From the NCBI GenBank assembly GCA_023525715.1, contig CM042010.1:157637907-157701906 (forward strand): a DNA stretch of 64,000 nt, given 5' to 3'. This document shows, one piece after another, positions 35,399-46,660 of this stretch. The DNA comes from Cichorium intybus (Eukaryota > Streptophyta > Magnoliopsida > Asterales > Asteraceae). The translations under genes were made by a program, and so were the position numbers. A model generated the notes under the pieces. That model was not told the origin of the DNA. It saw only the letters and a program-made list of their open reading frames with translations, and ran no database searches. Within the stretch, counting starts at the first letter, position 1. Each line of letters opens with the position of its first letter.

Positions 35399-35954
35399 TA
35401 AGCCAGTGTGAACTGGTCGTAAGAACTTGGTAAGGAGTAAGCACTATGTCAACGGCCAACTCCTCATCAACAGGCGTACCTAGCTTTCTAAGCCTATCCA
35501 CGTAACCTTGCATCCTTTGCACATGAGTGCAGACAGACTCTTCGTCCTTAGGCTTGCCATTCGTGAATGCTTTGACCACTTCGCACCTTTCGACATGCGC
35601 TTGCTTGCGGAACTTTTCCGCAAGGTCCTTGTGCATCTCGTAGGGCCAGTAGTCCTCATATATTCTTTTCAATTCGGGTTTCATGGTAGCAATCATGATG
35701 CAGGCCACTTTGGTCGCATCATCAGTGTGTTTTTAGTACGAGGCAATTTCCTCGGGAGTAGCTGTATCGGGGTCAACATCAACTAGCTTAGTGTCGAGAA
35801 CATACTCCTTGTTCTCCAACCTCAAAGCCATCTTGATGTTTTTTATCCAGTCATTGTAGTTAGTGCCATCCAATGTCACTTTGGAACACAATGACAAGAT
35901 TGAAGTGACGTTACTGGAGTTTGAGTGGGGAACGGATTGATCAACGGAAGACAT
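35399..35954 (-). pseudogene. Copia A gag N-terminal part, with nonsense codon and frameshift
   Basis: From the ATG at 35952-35954 the frame reads MSSVDQSVPHSNSS, then SKVTLDGTNYNDWIKNIKMA and EEIASY followed by TAA (35730-35732). The same frame then continues KHTDDATKVACIMIAT and RIYEDYWPYEMHKDLAEKF, so the stop is a point change in gag. Near 35440 the frame slips: LPSSYDQFTLAY is readable only in a neighbouring frame. The gag tail resumes at 21857 on the other side of insertion D. Confidence 0.85.
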
Positions 35955-37222
35955 CTATAAAAGAAAGTATTTTTTAATTAGATACATATATAATCCTTAA
36001 TATTAACCCAAATATAATAATAAGGCTAGGACCCAACTATAACAATTCACAATATAGAAGAGGGATGTCGTAATCTTATTGTAAATTTTATAAAGGTAGG
36101 CGAATGACGATTCAGTCAATTCCACCGCGGAAAAATAATCATATTATAATGGAATTCCTAGTTTCTTTTGAGATTTATTGAACTGTTCAATAGCATGTTT
36201 TAATCTCGGATATGCCCCACTGTTTGTGACTGGGATACCAAGGATCACAAATCGGGTGTGAATAACCGTGCAAATTAGCTTGCTACTCTCGAAATCAATT
36301 ACCATCTCTAATTGACGTGCCGGTTAACCACACACGCTCCATCAACAATGGTAAGATCGAGAAACCCATCGCAACTCTTTATGAACCCCTATTGGTGTGC
36401 CGGTTAACCACACACGCTCCACCAATGTTTCATAAAGTGCAATGTGCAATTTCATGGATTAGCATCGATTCACATTTTTCCTAAAGTAACTAGATTGGGA
36501 TTTATATGAATTGTTCTAGTACTTTCAATTATAGAATTATACTTTTAATGAGAATTAAGCGATCATATCAAACCCGTTCGGCTAATGACACTCGACTGAC
36601 CAGGAGAGCGGTGGGTGAGAGTGGACACCCATTAGACTACCATTTTATAGGCAGTCGCCTTATACCCTCTTTATAGGACAGTTTTGTGAATGAGGCCTAC
36701 TAACGGTAAGACTAACCAATTTTATCTTATATAAAATATTAACTATTAATCATAAAATATATAAGATGTATTTTAAACTTTTTAAAATATTTTAGATTTA
36801 ATATTTTAATATTTTCGCAAATTAACAATTAATTTCGAAAATTAAATTTAAATCTTTAAGTGATTTAATTTATATTTTAATTAAACAATCAATTAAATTA
36901 ATTAAATAAAGATAGGCATCACAAAATTAATCAAATTTATTTACCTATCTCAATCCCCTAATTCTCGAAAATTGCATGTAAAGGGATTAATGTTTCCAGT
37001 TATTTAATTAATCACAATGACCAAAAATAACAACCTACTAAAACCCTAGCATGCAAATCGCCAAAGGGGGGGGGGGGGGGGTGGAGGCTAGGGTTTCTAA
37101 AACCCTAGCAACCAAAATTGACAAGGCCTTCCAAGGTTTTATTTTATTTTTTTGCAAAAACCCTTAGACACAAAAGCAGTTATAGCAATTCACAATAAAA
37201 ACAAGACAGACTCTGATACCAC
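35955..37222 (-). other. Long leader of Copia A
   Basis: There are 1.27 kb between gag and the 5' LTR with no ORF of note. A run of G residues lies near 37067-37081, and the initiator-Met primer site complement GACTCTGATACCAC is at 37209-37222 beside the LTR. Confidence 0.6.
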
Positions 37223-37988
37223 TGAAAGGTTTTTAGCAATCAATGAACTAATAATCCTAAGTTCACATGCAACCTAAGATGAGGATCTATGCTTTTCTAT
37301 CAATGAACATATAACAAAATTCCTAAGGCCAACAATTAAATTCTAAAGATTAAAATAAGAAAAACCAACCTTTGATTTTCTTCTTGAAGCCAGCAACACA
37401 AATGTCTTGCCTCAAATGAGATCACACCCAAGAAATGGAAGAGAAGACAGAATTCCAGAGAGGCAGAGTGATAGGTGGCACAGGATTAGGGTTCCCCAGG
37501 GTTCCCTATTTATAGCCTCCATGTGGCACAGCCAAAACCCTAGAGGAGCCCTTTAATGGACAAGTCTGTTGCCCACTTGGACCAAGCATCTAAAACCCTA
37601 ATTAGGGTTTCGAGATTATGTGGAGGCTCCACAAAATATCGCCAGCTTTGAGCTTCCACTGGCCGGCCATTTATTCAACTATTAAATAATTACAAAACCA
37701 GTCCCTGCACTTTTAATTAATTAAATTAATCACTAAATTAAATCCAATTAATTCTAGATGAATTTCTAATTAATTAATATAGTTTCTAATTAATATATTA
37801 TCACTTTAATATATTAATAAACTATTTATTTTATTTCTATTGATTTATTAAACATTTAATAAATCAACCTTTCTCTCTACTGAATTCTATACCAAACTTC
37901 TAACTGTGAGGGCAACCCAAATGGACTTTGCTTCAATTAATAAGATAAATACAATTTATAAGTCATGGCTTAGACACCTAATCCAACA
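37223..37988 (-). repeat. 5' LTR of Copia A (766 bp)
   Basis: The plus strand runs TGAAAGGTTTTTAGC...CTAATCCAACA. The left edge is set by the primer site and the right edge by where similarity to 16867-17513 ends. Confidence 0.85.
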
Positions 37989-38613
37989 TGAACTTGCTCA
38001 AGCTCCTTTCCACAATCCAACAAATGACCCATTGGCCTGGTCTCTCAAGAGATTTTTAGAAGATCAAGTCAAGAAGAATTTTGAAGGGATGAAGACTACC
38101 TCTTCATTTACAAAGAAAGCCAAAGGTGTCAAGGACCCTCATATGCATAAACCAATGATGAATGTCATGTGGCTTCCCACTGATAAAGTTAAGTCTATAA
38201 CTATATCTAAGCCTATACCAGACGGTTCTCTTGACAGCATGGAATTTTGGGTGTACGACCCTAATACTGCTATTGTTGTGATTAAATTGAAGAACAATCA
38301 GATTCGCCTGATTGATCCAAAGGATTTGCTGAAATTTGGTGAAAGAGACATTCACAGGCTATCGTGTACATGGATCATGACAAAGAATCCATTGTTTGAA
38401 GTAGCAGCCAAGCCTTTTACAGGAATGGCTGCAAAGATTGTCGAGAAAAGGTACTGGGCAGGGGCGCTGAAGGATGCAGATGTGCATCTTGTAGATTTAT
38501 CCCGAAGACTAGATAGCAATAAACCAAGGGGGAGATTGTTGGGCCTTATTTTGTGGTTTATGCTTTGTCTAATAGTCTTTAGGTGTGTTTGGGCTATGGG
38601 CTTAAATGTATAG
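37989..38613 (+). CDS. Unrecognised ORF next to an LTR-element polypurine tract, 5' end cut off by Copia A
   Basis: The frame is open through the end of the A LTR, but the native text starts at about 37989: HELAQAPFHNPTNDPLAWSL, then DGSLDSMEFWVYDPNTAIVV, LIDPKDLLKFGERDIHRLS and MAAKIVEKRYWAGALKDADV, with stop at 38611-38613. It is a hydrophilic protein with no membrane segment or catalytic motif I can name. The text AAGGGGGAGAT directly followed by TGTTGGGCC at 38537 looks like a polypurine tract and the start of a 3' LTR, so the last ~25 codons would run into the LTR. It may be an extra ORF after pol in a Copia or Gypsy element. I do not recognise the family. Confidence 0.5.
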
Positions 38614-38863
38614 TTGGGCTCAGGGTGCAATGGGCTTGTTTTGTGGGTCCAGCATATAAAAGGGTGTCTTAGGCGTGTTTGGTGCTAGTTGGCTGATCAC
38701 GAGTTTGGGGGGAACAAGGGTGAACACGATTTTGATGTTGGTGGTGATATTATGTACTTGACTTTTGTCTAATACAAAGTGTGCATTTGAAGATCATTCG
38801 ATTTTTTGTTTTTCATATTGTTTTATTGTTTATTGATTATCACACGATTAGTATTCCGCAATT
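38537..38863 (+). repeat. Possible 3' LTR, right end uncertain
   Basis: It begins TGTTGGGCC after a purine tract and has a CATATAAAAGGG TATA-like box near 38655. A plausible end is ...AGTATTCCGCA at about 38863, but no second copy exists in the window to fix it. The following 700 bp (38870-39600) include another TATA-like CTATAAATAGA near 38980 and could belong to the same or another LTR. Confidence 0.35.
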
Positions 38864-39703
38864 AATCGTGTGTATCGGATCAGAGATTTGAAATTCAAAG
38901 TGTGAACATCGGGGTTAGAGATAAGGACACACCGCGGATTTGACTCTTGCGCGCCGCGTCCTGTCATTTTTCGCAACTATAAATAGAGGCATCCGGTTCG
39001 TGATTCGGGAGCGAAGACCCGACCTTTGAGTGGAACTCAGGCTTCTTCGACTCGTATTTTCATATTTCATTGATCGATAGTTGGTAATTGCGTAGTTTTA
39101 GTTTATTTTCGTGTTTTTCGGTATTTGTTATCACGCGTGTTCAACGATTCTGGATCGTAGAATCCGATTTTCAGTCCGAGGTCAGAAACATTCGGTTCGA
39201 TACTGTTTTTATTTGAATGCAATCATTCGGTTACTTTTATCGTTCGGTTTCGATTTCGGTTCTTTAATCGTTGTCGTTTATTATTTCGTTTATATTTTGA
39301 CGTTGCTGATTTTCTGAGTATACCTCGGGATCAGAACGTATTGGTTGGTTTGATTGAGATTTATGGTTCAAGTAGTTATTAGTTGCAAGTTTATGTTTTC
39401 GGTAATTTTCGTATTGTTTGGATTTCGTTGCGTGTATGGATCGACACCATCTATAGAGTGACACTATAGAACGGTTATTTATTGACACAGATTGCAACCA
39501 TTGACTCCACGGTTTGACCCTTACTTCCACTAGCTAGTGAGCTTGTAAGGTATTTAATTTTGTATTTTTGACCACATCGACGACTGCGACGATGTCAAGG
39601 ATCACTAGAAATATTAGGTTTTCTTAATTTTTATTTAAAAACAATTATTTAGTAAATAAATTTCAAATTACAAGTATCCGGTAAATACCTTTTTAAAAGA
39701 CAA

Positions 39704-39731
39704 CTAGGTTACAAACCCGTGTGTTACACGG
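39704..39731 (-). mobile_element. Helitron-like 3' terminus
   Basis: On the minus strand the order is hairpin CCGTGTAACACACGG, nine bases, CTAG, then T. A short GC hairpin followed by CTRR and insertion before T is the Helitron 3' end. The element would extend rightward from here. I could not find its 5' TC end. A second copy of the hairpin without CTAG lies near 42284. Confidence 0.45.
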
Positions 39732-39739
39732 TTGACAGA

Positions 39740-41460
39740 TAAAAAAAAACTTATATACTAAGAAAAACATCGATATTTATTGCAAAAATCGATATTTTTT
39801 TCCAGAAAAATGTCCTATATAAATGAGCTTTCATGTAAAACAAATAATTTTTTTCCATATTATCTAAAAAGTTTTCGTAAAAAAGTCATATTTTTAAAAG
39901 TACGACGTTATTAATAAACTTTTTTGAAATGTCCAATGCTATTTTTAATTTCCAAAAAAGTTCGTTGATAGGACCGTACTTTAAAAAATGATTTTTTTTG
40001 AAATCTGTTTAGATGATCCAAAAAACATTCATTTCTTTTACATTTTCTCTTATAGTTATTAATATATCCTAAATCTAATAAACTAAACGTTAACTTAACT
40101 TCTTTATTTTTTTAGATAACACTTTGCCCTTGAATGAAACACAAAGTTATATTATACCGTGGGGATCATATTTTTAATTTACTCATTAAGTTATTAAATT
40201 AAATTTATTTCTCTTGAGATTTTTCAATTACTTTTACCTATTATAAATTATTTTCGTTATGACTTAATCAACATTTTATTCTGATTTATTACGTAAAACA
40301 ACTACTTATCAAAATCTTGTCCATATACTAACTTTAATACGTATGATTATTTTAACAAACTTTAAGAAACGACCAACTTTTATTGTAAACATAGTTAATT
40401 TGGGTTAGTAGAATTACTCTTAAAACTTAATATGTTTAGTCAAGTTTGAAATCGTCTCAAAGCAGACCATAAATCAATAGGAAACCGTCCATAAATCATC
40501 TCAATATTCATTACGGTTTTGAGCTAATCGGAAGCATTTGCAGGAAATTTTATATTAAATTTTAAAAAAATGTGGTGGTTGTTTACATGTCATATATGTA
40601 TGACAGTATGGTAGTAGTTTCGGCTAAGTCTAGTGGGCAAATAATCATCAATCAGGGCTAAGAATACCCCATCTAAAATAATTGATACCAAGGTTTTCCA
40701 ATTCAATCCGATGGGACAAACATTACAGTTTGATCTTCGATCCAAAAAGGTACAATAAGGACTCGTTGATCTATTGTCCATGTAAAAGACGTAAACGCCC
40801 TTATCATGAAAAGGGCCCTAAAAATCTTATTCAAACTGATCCAATTAGATAGAAATCATGATTTTTGTTCATCCAAAATGGCACAATTGGGACTCACTCC
40901 CAGTTTGCAATAAGGACGTAAATGCCCTCCTCTCTCCCAGCAACATGGAACTTGTAGCCACCACCATTACACATGGAAAGGATGTTGCCACCACTAAGTT
41001 CCTACAAAAACAATTTATTTTGAAAATTTAAAACATTTATAGAGTGACATTCACCTTATTATAGAACATAATGAAAATACCTCAACAAATGCATCTCCTT
41101 ACCTTTCGTCATCCATTATCTAATGGGTCTGACTCACATTTTGTGAAAACTACAAAAGCACTTGAGCAAATCGTTTGTAATATTAAGTTAATGATAGCAT
41201 ATTTATAAAAATAAACCACCAAGTGACCAAAACCCAGATCAAGTTCTAAAAAAATTTACACACACACACACACACACGTATGTGGGAGGGACAAAACAGT
41301 CAAAACAAATACCTGCTGCTGTTTCTTTTGGTTCAAAAGCTTCACATTTTTTAAATATATATCTATTACTGCATATTACCAATGTCAAAATACAAATAAA
41401 AACATAATAAAATCAAGCCAATTAGTTTGAAGCAATTAAATCCACAAAGCAATGCTAGAC
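39740..41460. other. AT-rich region without a supported gene
   Basis: I see no gene with confidence. A (CA)n run sits at about 41260-41276. A minus-strand open stretch near 40985 (ELSGGNILSMCNGGGYKF) follows a plausible acceptor and might be an exon of the gene at 41464-43087, but support is weak. MITE-like text repeats around 40740 and 40900 (GGTACAATAAGGACTC, GGCACAATTGGGACTC). Confidence 0.35.
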
Positions 41461-41463
41461 TTT

Positions 41464-43087
41464 TTAACCGCAAAAGTCCCTTTGGTGGTGCTGCAGAAGA
41501 TTCTTTTTGGGAAATGCTTTCCTAAGCCTAAAAAATCAAATTAAAAATAATATGAAACATATCTCAATACCCCAAAATGCCTACATACAAGAAAAGATAA
41601 TGTACTTACAACAGCAAGCAACCTTAAGAAATCATTGAATCTTCTTGATACTGTTGGTGTTTTTGTGATCTCTTCGAGTGATTGTACACCGACCAGAACC
41701 CTATACAACTATCTTAAGAATTTTAATATCGTGTAAACGTAAAATTAGATTATTTCCCTAAATCATGAGTGAATAGTACCACAACAGGATATGAGTCTCT
41801 TGATTTTGGCAGGACAACCCATGTTGGGAGTCTAATATAGTAAGTTCATCCTATCCTAGGATCATGTGCCCAAATAATGTCCCCCCCATTCTGAAAAAAA
41901 AAAAAAAATCCTTTTAAACACTAAAACAAATCCAAACATAAAAAACTACAACTAAAAGAAAATTAAGAACCAAATCAAAAGAAACCCACAAAATTAACAT
42001 TTTTATTATTTAACAAAATTTGGTGTGCATTCACCAAATTAGAAAAAAGATAAATTGGTGGCTTTCTTTTGATTTGATTCTTGATTTTCTTAGGTTAAAT
42101 GAGAAAAAAAAAAAAGAATAACACTTGAGTTGCAATTGAGTCCTCTGACAGAAATAAAGTATTTAGAATAAAAGGGTAAATGATTATAGCAATGCACTTT
42201 ATTTATTCTGGTAAGCTTTGATAAAGCATCATTTTGCTCGGAGTGTGCTGCTTATAACATCTTTGATAAAACATCTTTGTCAACCGTGTAACACACGGTT
42301 TTTGCATATGAACCTCAAAACATTTTGCACGTGAGGCAAGAAGCTTGGCACCAAAATCAATCCCAACCAAGCAGCCAAACCAGCAACTAAAGACTCAAAA
42401 ACAGAAGCATACCTGAGGATATAAATGTAATTTTGTCGATGGAGTATCGAATGCAAACTAAAAAAAGCAAGTAAATGAAAAGTTAGACTCAGCTGTTCAT
42501 TACCGTGAGGTCCCCTGCAGATGATGCCAAAATTTCTTCACTGATAATTTCAGCACCAACACTACGCACAATTAACTGAAAGTCAAAAAGTCAACAATTG
42601 AGAACATTAACCGTATGACCATAACATGAGTTTTCAAGAAAGAAATATACAAAATTACAAGACTTGCCTGGAGAACATGAACATATCCACTGTCAAACAG
42701 TCTTAACATTCGAGTTTTCAAATTATAATGTCTTTTTCGTATTTCATTAAATCTAATGGTTTTTTCTAAAATCTAAAGCCAATGTCATAAAAGTTAGTTA
42801 CCTCTTTCAAAGATGTTGCTTCGGTAGTGGATTCTTCCATGACAATTTTTTTTGAATCTTTTTGTTAAAATCATAAACCAACTATAATCCTAGATACAGA
42901 AGCAAAGTAAGATTGTAATATACACACAAATAAATGAAAAAAAGAGGCGAGGATTTTAGGCATATATCGGCACTTGTTGAGACAAGTTTTCATATTTAGA
43001 TTCCATTTCCAGCCACTTCTCATCGTAGTTCATCGTAACCTCAAGTGAAGGCATATCATAAGCTTCAATTTCTCTAATCAACAAAAT
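41464..43087 (-). pseudogene. Cryptic multi-exon gene or gene relic of unknown family
   Basis: Four short segments splice in phase 0 with good sites: 42802-42840 (MEESTTEATSLKE), 42668-42772 (ILEKTIRFNEIRKRHYNLKT onward, GC-AG donor), 42504-42575 (LIVRSVGAEIISEEILASSA) and 42413-42457 (FAFDTPSTKLHLYPQ). A fifth starts at 41890 after a strong pyrimidine tract (NGGDIIWAHDPRIG), meets TGA at 41846-41848, and the same frame goes on as TYYIRLPTWVVLPKSRDSYP. Further coding-like pieces are 41690-41620 (GVQSLEEITKTPTVSRRF) and 41520-41464 (ESISQKESSAAPPKGLLRL). Upstream, 42956-43087 reads ILLIREIEAYDMPSLEV after a good acceptor. I do not recognise the protein. Chance is unlikely to give so many phase-matched exons, but the in-frame TGA suggests decay. 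Confidence 0.4.
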
Positions 43088-43279
43088 CTAAAATAAATGT
43101 ACATTCTAGATGGTCATTGCTATTGTCCAAACGAACCTAATAAAATGAGAGAAACGGTCTTCGACTCTTACAATACCAACAATGACTATTGGAGGTCCAT
43201 ACTGAACAAAAACCGAATTTTTTTTGAAGAAATCCGAAGTTCCATATGATACGAATTCAAAGATTTCTTAAAACCCTTA

Positions 43280-44397
43280 GGTGGCGTTTGGTTCGCAGAA
43301 AGTTTTTGAAGGAATTGGAATCTGTCAAGGAATTGGAATCTATCAGGAATTGGAATCCAATTCCATATTCTGTTTGGTTGGCTGGAAATGGATTTGGAAT
43401 CTAATTCCATTTTCTGTTTGGTTGTCAGGAAATGGAATTGGAATCCATGTAAATGACAAATTTGCCCTTATTGTGTTTTGTATAATATTTACTTTTTATA
43501 TAACTTGTTGCTAGTGGTGAATGGTAACGGTGGGTGGTGGTGGTGATGGTGGTGGCGGTGGCATGTGGTGCTGGTGGCGGTGGGTGGCGGTGGTTGGTGG
43601 TGGCGATGGGTGACGGTGGTTGGTGGTGGCGGTAGGTGGTGGTGGTGATGGTGGCGGTGGCATGTGGTGGCGGTGGGTGACGGTGGTTGTGGTGGCAGTA
43701 GGTGGTGGTGATGGTGGTGGTGGATGGTGGTGGTGATGGTGGTGGTGGTGGGTAGCGATGGTGGTGGCGGCGGTGGTGGTGGTGGTGGCGGTAGCATGTG
43801 GTGGTGGTGGCGGTGGGTGACGGTGGTTGGTGGTGGCGGTAGGTGGTGGTGGTGATGGTGGCGGTGGCATGTGGTGGCGGTGGGTGACGGTGGTTGGTGG
43901 TGGCGGTAGGTGGTGGTGATGGTGGCGGTGGCATGTGTTGGCGGTGGGTGACGGTGGTTGGTGGTAGCGGTAGGTGGTGGTGGTGGTGGTGGTGGTGGAT
44001 GGCGGTGGGTAGTGGTGGTGGTGGTGGTGTGGCGATGGTGGTGGCGGCGGTGGGTGGTGGTGGTGGGTGGCGATGGTGGTGGCGGCGGTGGGTGGTGGTG
44101 GTGGCGGCGATGGGTGGTGGGTGGTGGTGGTGGGTGCGTGGGGGTGGTGGCGGTGGTGGTGGGTGGTGGTAGAGGGTTTCAATTTGTGAGGTAATGGAAG
44201 GGGTATAATGGTAATCTTGCACATTCCTTCCTCCAAAGGAATTAATTCCTTCCATCCACTGAAGGAATTCATTCCCTCCATTTCAAAGGAATTGGAATCC
44301 AATTCCTTCATAAAAAACTTGAACCAAACGCAGGAATTCGAAGGAATTGGATTCCAATTCCCTCGAATTCCCTCGAATTCCAACGAACCAAACAGCC
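43280..44397. mobile_element. Terminal-inverted-repeat element carrying a GGT-rich satellite
   Basis: The left end is GGTGGCGTTTGGTTCG and the right end is CGAACCAAACAGCC, imperfect inverted repeats. The direct repeat CCTTA flanks them (43275-43279, 44398-44402). Sub-terminal zones on both sides are built from AAGGAATTGGAATCC units in inverted orientation. The centre is a long GGT/GGC satellite. No transposase is present. Confidence 0.7.
43514..44176. repeat. GGTGGTGGCGGTGG satellite, about 660 bp
   Basis: Almost pure G/T on the plus strand, with GGT as the basic unit and interspersed GGC, GAT and CAT. Higher-order units recur, for example GGTGGGTGACGGTGGTTGGT about eight times and GGTGGCATGTGGTGG several times. 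It produces His/Pro-rich and Gly/Trp-rich ORFs with no biological look. Confidence 0.93.
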
Positions 44398-44402
44398 CCT
44401 TA

Positions 44403-46648
44403 TTTTTGTGTTGGTATTGAAGCCACAAGAAAGATGCAATTGATTTTACAATCAAATACGATGAAATAAAACACACCTTCACCAACGTTGGATGCAGAAT
44501 AAAATGGAAGATTAATAAGTTTTCTTGCCACACCGGCAACAATTCATTAGAGCGATAGAGGAAGAGTGGTGGTGGCTGGATTAGGTTTTGGCAGAGAGAG
44601 AACTCGAATCAATGGTATATGATGGAAGTAGTTAAATATCGAAGCGCTAAAAAAGTGGTGTAATTTGTTCATAATTCCATGAAAACTCTCCAACCTGATT
44701 TAGTTTTCCCATCTTCAGATCCAAACCTACGCACCTGGAAAATGATAAAAACAAAATTGGAGAGGTCTTTAAAGTCATATATGCAGAATCGGTTCAAGAT
44801 TAGAGAGGATTAATTGTAGATTTATGATTACATAGAATTGATTGAGTTCTTACCTCAAATAATCGGATAAATTGATATCATTGCCAAGAAATCACGTAAT
44901 TGAGTAATTGTTGCCTAAAATAGCTGATCGGAATTGATTTCTTTTGCAAAAAATCAGCAATCATCGGTTGCTATGAAAGAGATAAGTTGAAGCAAGAATT
45001 GAGCGGGAAAACAATATGGAGAAGTTGTAGGCCACGTGGCACTCTATGCAGCAAACTAATAGGAGAAGCTATAAGGAAAGGCCATGTGGCAAATTATTTA
45101 CTCTTTTATTAGGAGAGAAAGTGGTTAAAAACTCCAGCGATATCGGGCAGTTTGGTCTTCTGCCGGTTTTCCAATATTTTCTTACCTCACCGCCCTTTTC
45201 GTTTATCCATCCTCAAACCAAACGCCATCCCACAAATGCTTCAGAGCTCTCGTGAAACGATTCTATCGGTATATTCATCATCGCAATAGGTAAACCTGTC
45301 GCTAAATTTTCGTATCTGTCTCTCCTTTTTATTTAGATATTTGTATTTGCGTATGAATGTCATCCGTTGGAGTGGGAAGAGGGGTTCTTATCAAATTTTG
45401 ATGTCTAGGTTTTTTCTTTTTTTGGGAAGTGAATAACAAGTCGGGTTCCAATAGTATTCGTAAGTTGCCTGTTCATTTGTTTACAATCTGCGACTTTTTG
45501 TCATGCTTCATCGGGTCATCCGGAATAGCTACGATGTCATAATCACTACTTGTTAAATGCAACATTGATTCGAAGCTACTGCAATTTGATTAAACTTTAG
45601 CCTATTTTCAGTGCTTGCTATATGCTATATAAAGTCGAACAATTGCTCATTGAGAAGTTATAAATACTAATAGAACTACCAAAGCAATCTGTCTGACATT
45701 CTAGGTCAAAATGGAGCTCTTTTTCTAGAACAAGGGCTATGATCTATAGTCAATTAAGTTATGGGATGAATTTGAAACCTGGATTGATTAGTGGGTAATA
45801 GAACTATCAGCAAGATGTAGGTTAAGGTTTAATCTATTATATGTGTGCAACAGAAATACTTGTAATTTTGCTTACATCACGCTAATCCCATTTATTCTTA
45901 TAATTGATGTTAACTTTTTTGTCATGGTTTCTGGGTTCAAGAAGGGATCTGAGCATTGTTATTTGTTGGTGTTGATGCTAACTTTTGACATGGTCTTGCT
46001 TATTAAAACATGTTGCTTTTTCTATATATTAACCAATGATGTGCAAAAATGTAAATGTCATTTTCTTTTCCTTCCAACTTGAGAACATAACTTTTGTTCC
46101 AACTCAAGAACACCGATAATCAATTTTTCCCCTTTCCCTTTCCTTCTTTTCTCTTCCATTCCTTTTTTTTTAAAACACGAGAACAGGGCGTCAGTCATTC
46201 GAAATATATAATCTTCAAAAGACTCTCTCTGAACTACACGCCTATCTCTCTCTCTCTCTCTCTGTCAAACTTTTCTTTCATTTCGGCCTGTGCGGCACTT
46301 GAAATTTCTTCTGTTGTCTTCAGATGTTTAAGGTATAATTTTTTGATTATCTTCTACTATGAGATCATGGTTTATTCTAGTTTTAATTTTTGAACAACAA
46401 ATATAAGCTCAGTTGAGGTTTTGTCTTGTTCTGTTTTGCAAAGATTTATGTTTACTGATTGGAGTTGTCCATGCATAGGGTTTGTTTGTATGTTGGACTT
46501 GATGGTTGTTTAGTCTGTGCTTACTCACAGATCTTAATCTACTCTTTGATGTTATCGTATCGCTTCTTTTTTACCCCCTTGTTATCTGTGGAAAAGAAAC
46601 TATGGAACCAAGAGATTGATTTTAGTTCTTGCTATTTTTTTTTAATAG
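44403..46648 (+). other. Upstream region and 5' UTR intron of the importin-beta gene
   Basis: A probable non-coding first exon ends at 45289 (CGCAATAG|GTAAAC). An intron then runs to TTTTTTTTTAATAG|GAGAAG at 46648, just before the start codon. A (CT)n run sits at 46242-46262. No other gene is evident. The ORF near 45046-45255 overlaps the putative 5' UTR and does not look real. Confidence 0.45.
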
Positions 46649-46660
46649 GAGAAGTTGGAT

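Larger units (their letters stand above)
16867..37988 (-). mobile_element. Copia element A, host of the four-level nest
   Basis: The two LTR copies (16867-17513 and 37223-37988) are in direct orientation and enclose minus-strand gag and pol pieces. The primer site is at 37209-37222 (GACTCTGATACCAC, initiator-Met type) and a polypurine tract (AAGTGGGAGA on the minus strand) lies beside 17514. Gag is split by insertion D. The LTRs differ at many positions, and the coding region has a nonsense codon and several frameshifts, so A is the oldest layer. The left LTR lacks its outermost ~120 bp, so no target duplication can be checked. Confidence 0.85.

Noticed and set aside
14522..38863. Idea that the LTR at 14522 and the LTR starting at 38537 are the two ends of one element hosting Copia A
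   Set aside because: Beyond the first six bases (TGTTGG) the two sequences do not match.
43425..44542. Long His/Pro-rich minus-strand ORFs and Gly/Trp-rich plus-strand ORFs
   Set aside because: They are translations of the GGT/GGC satellite; several frames on both strands are open for the same reason.
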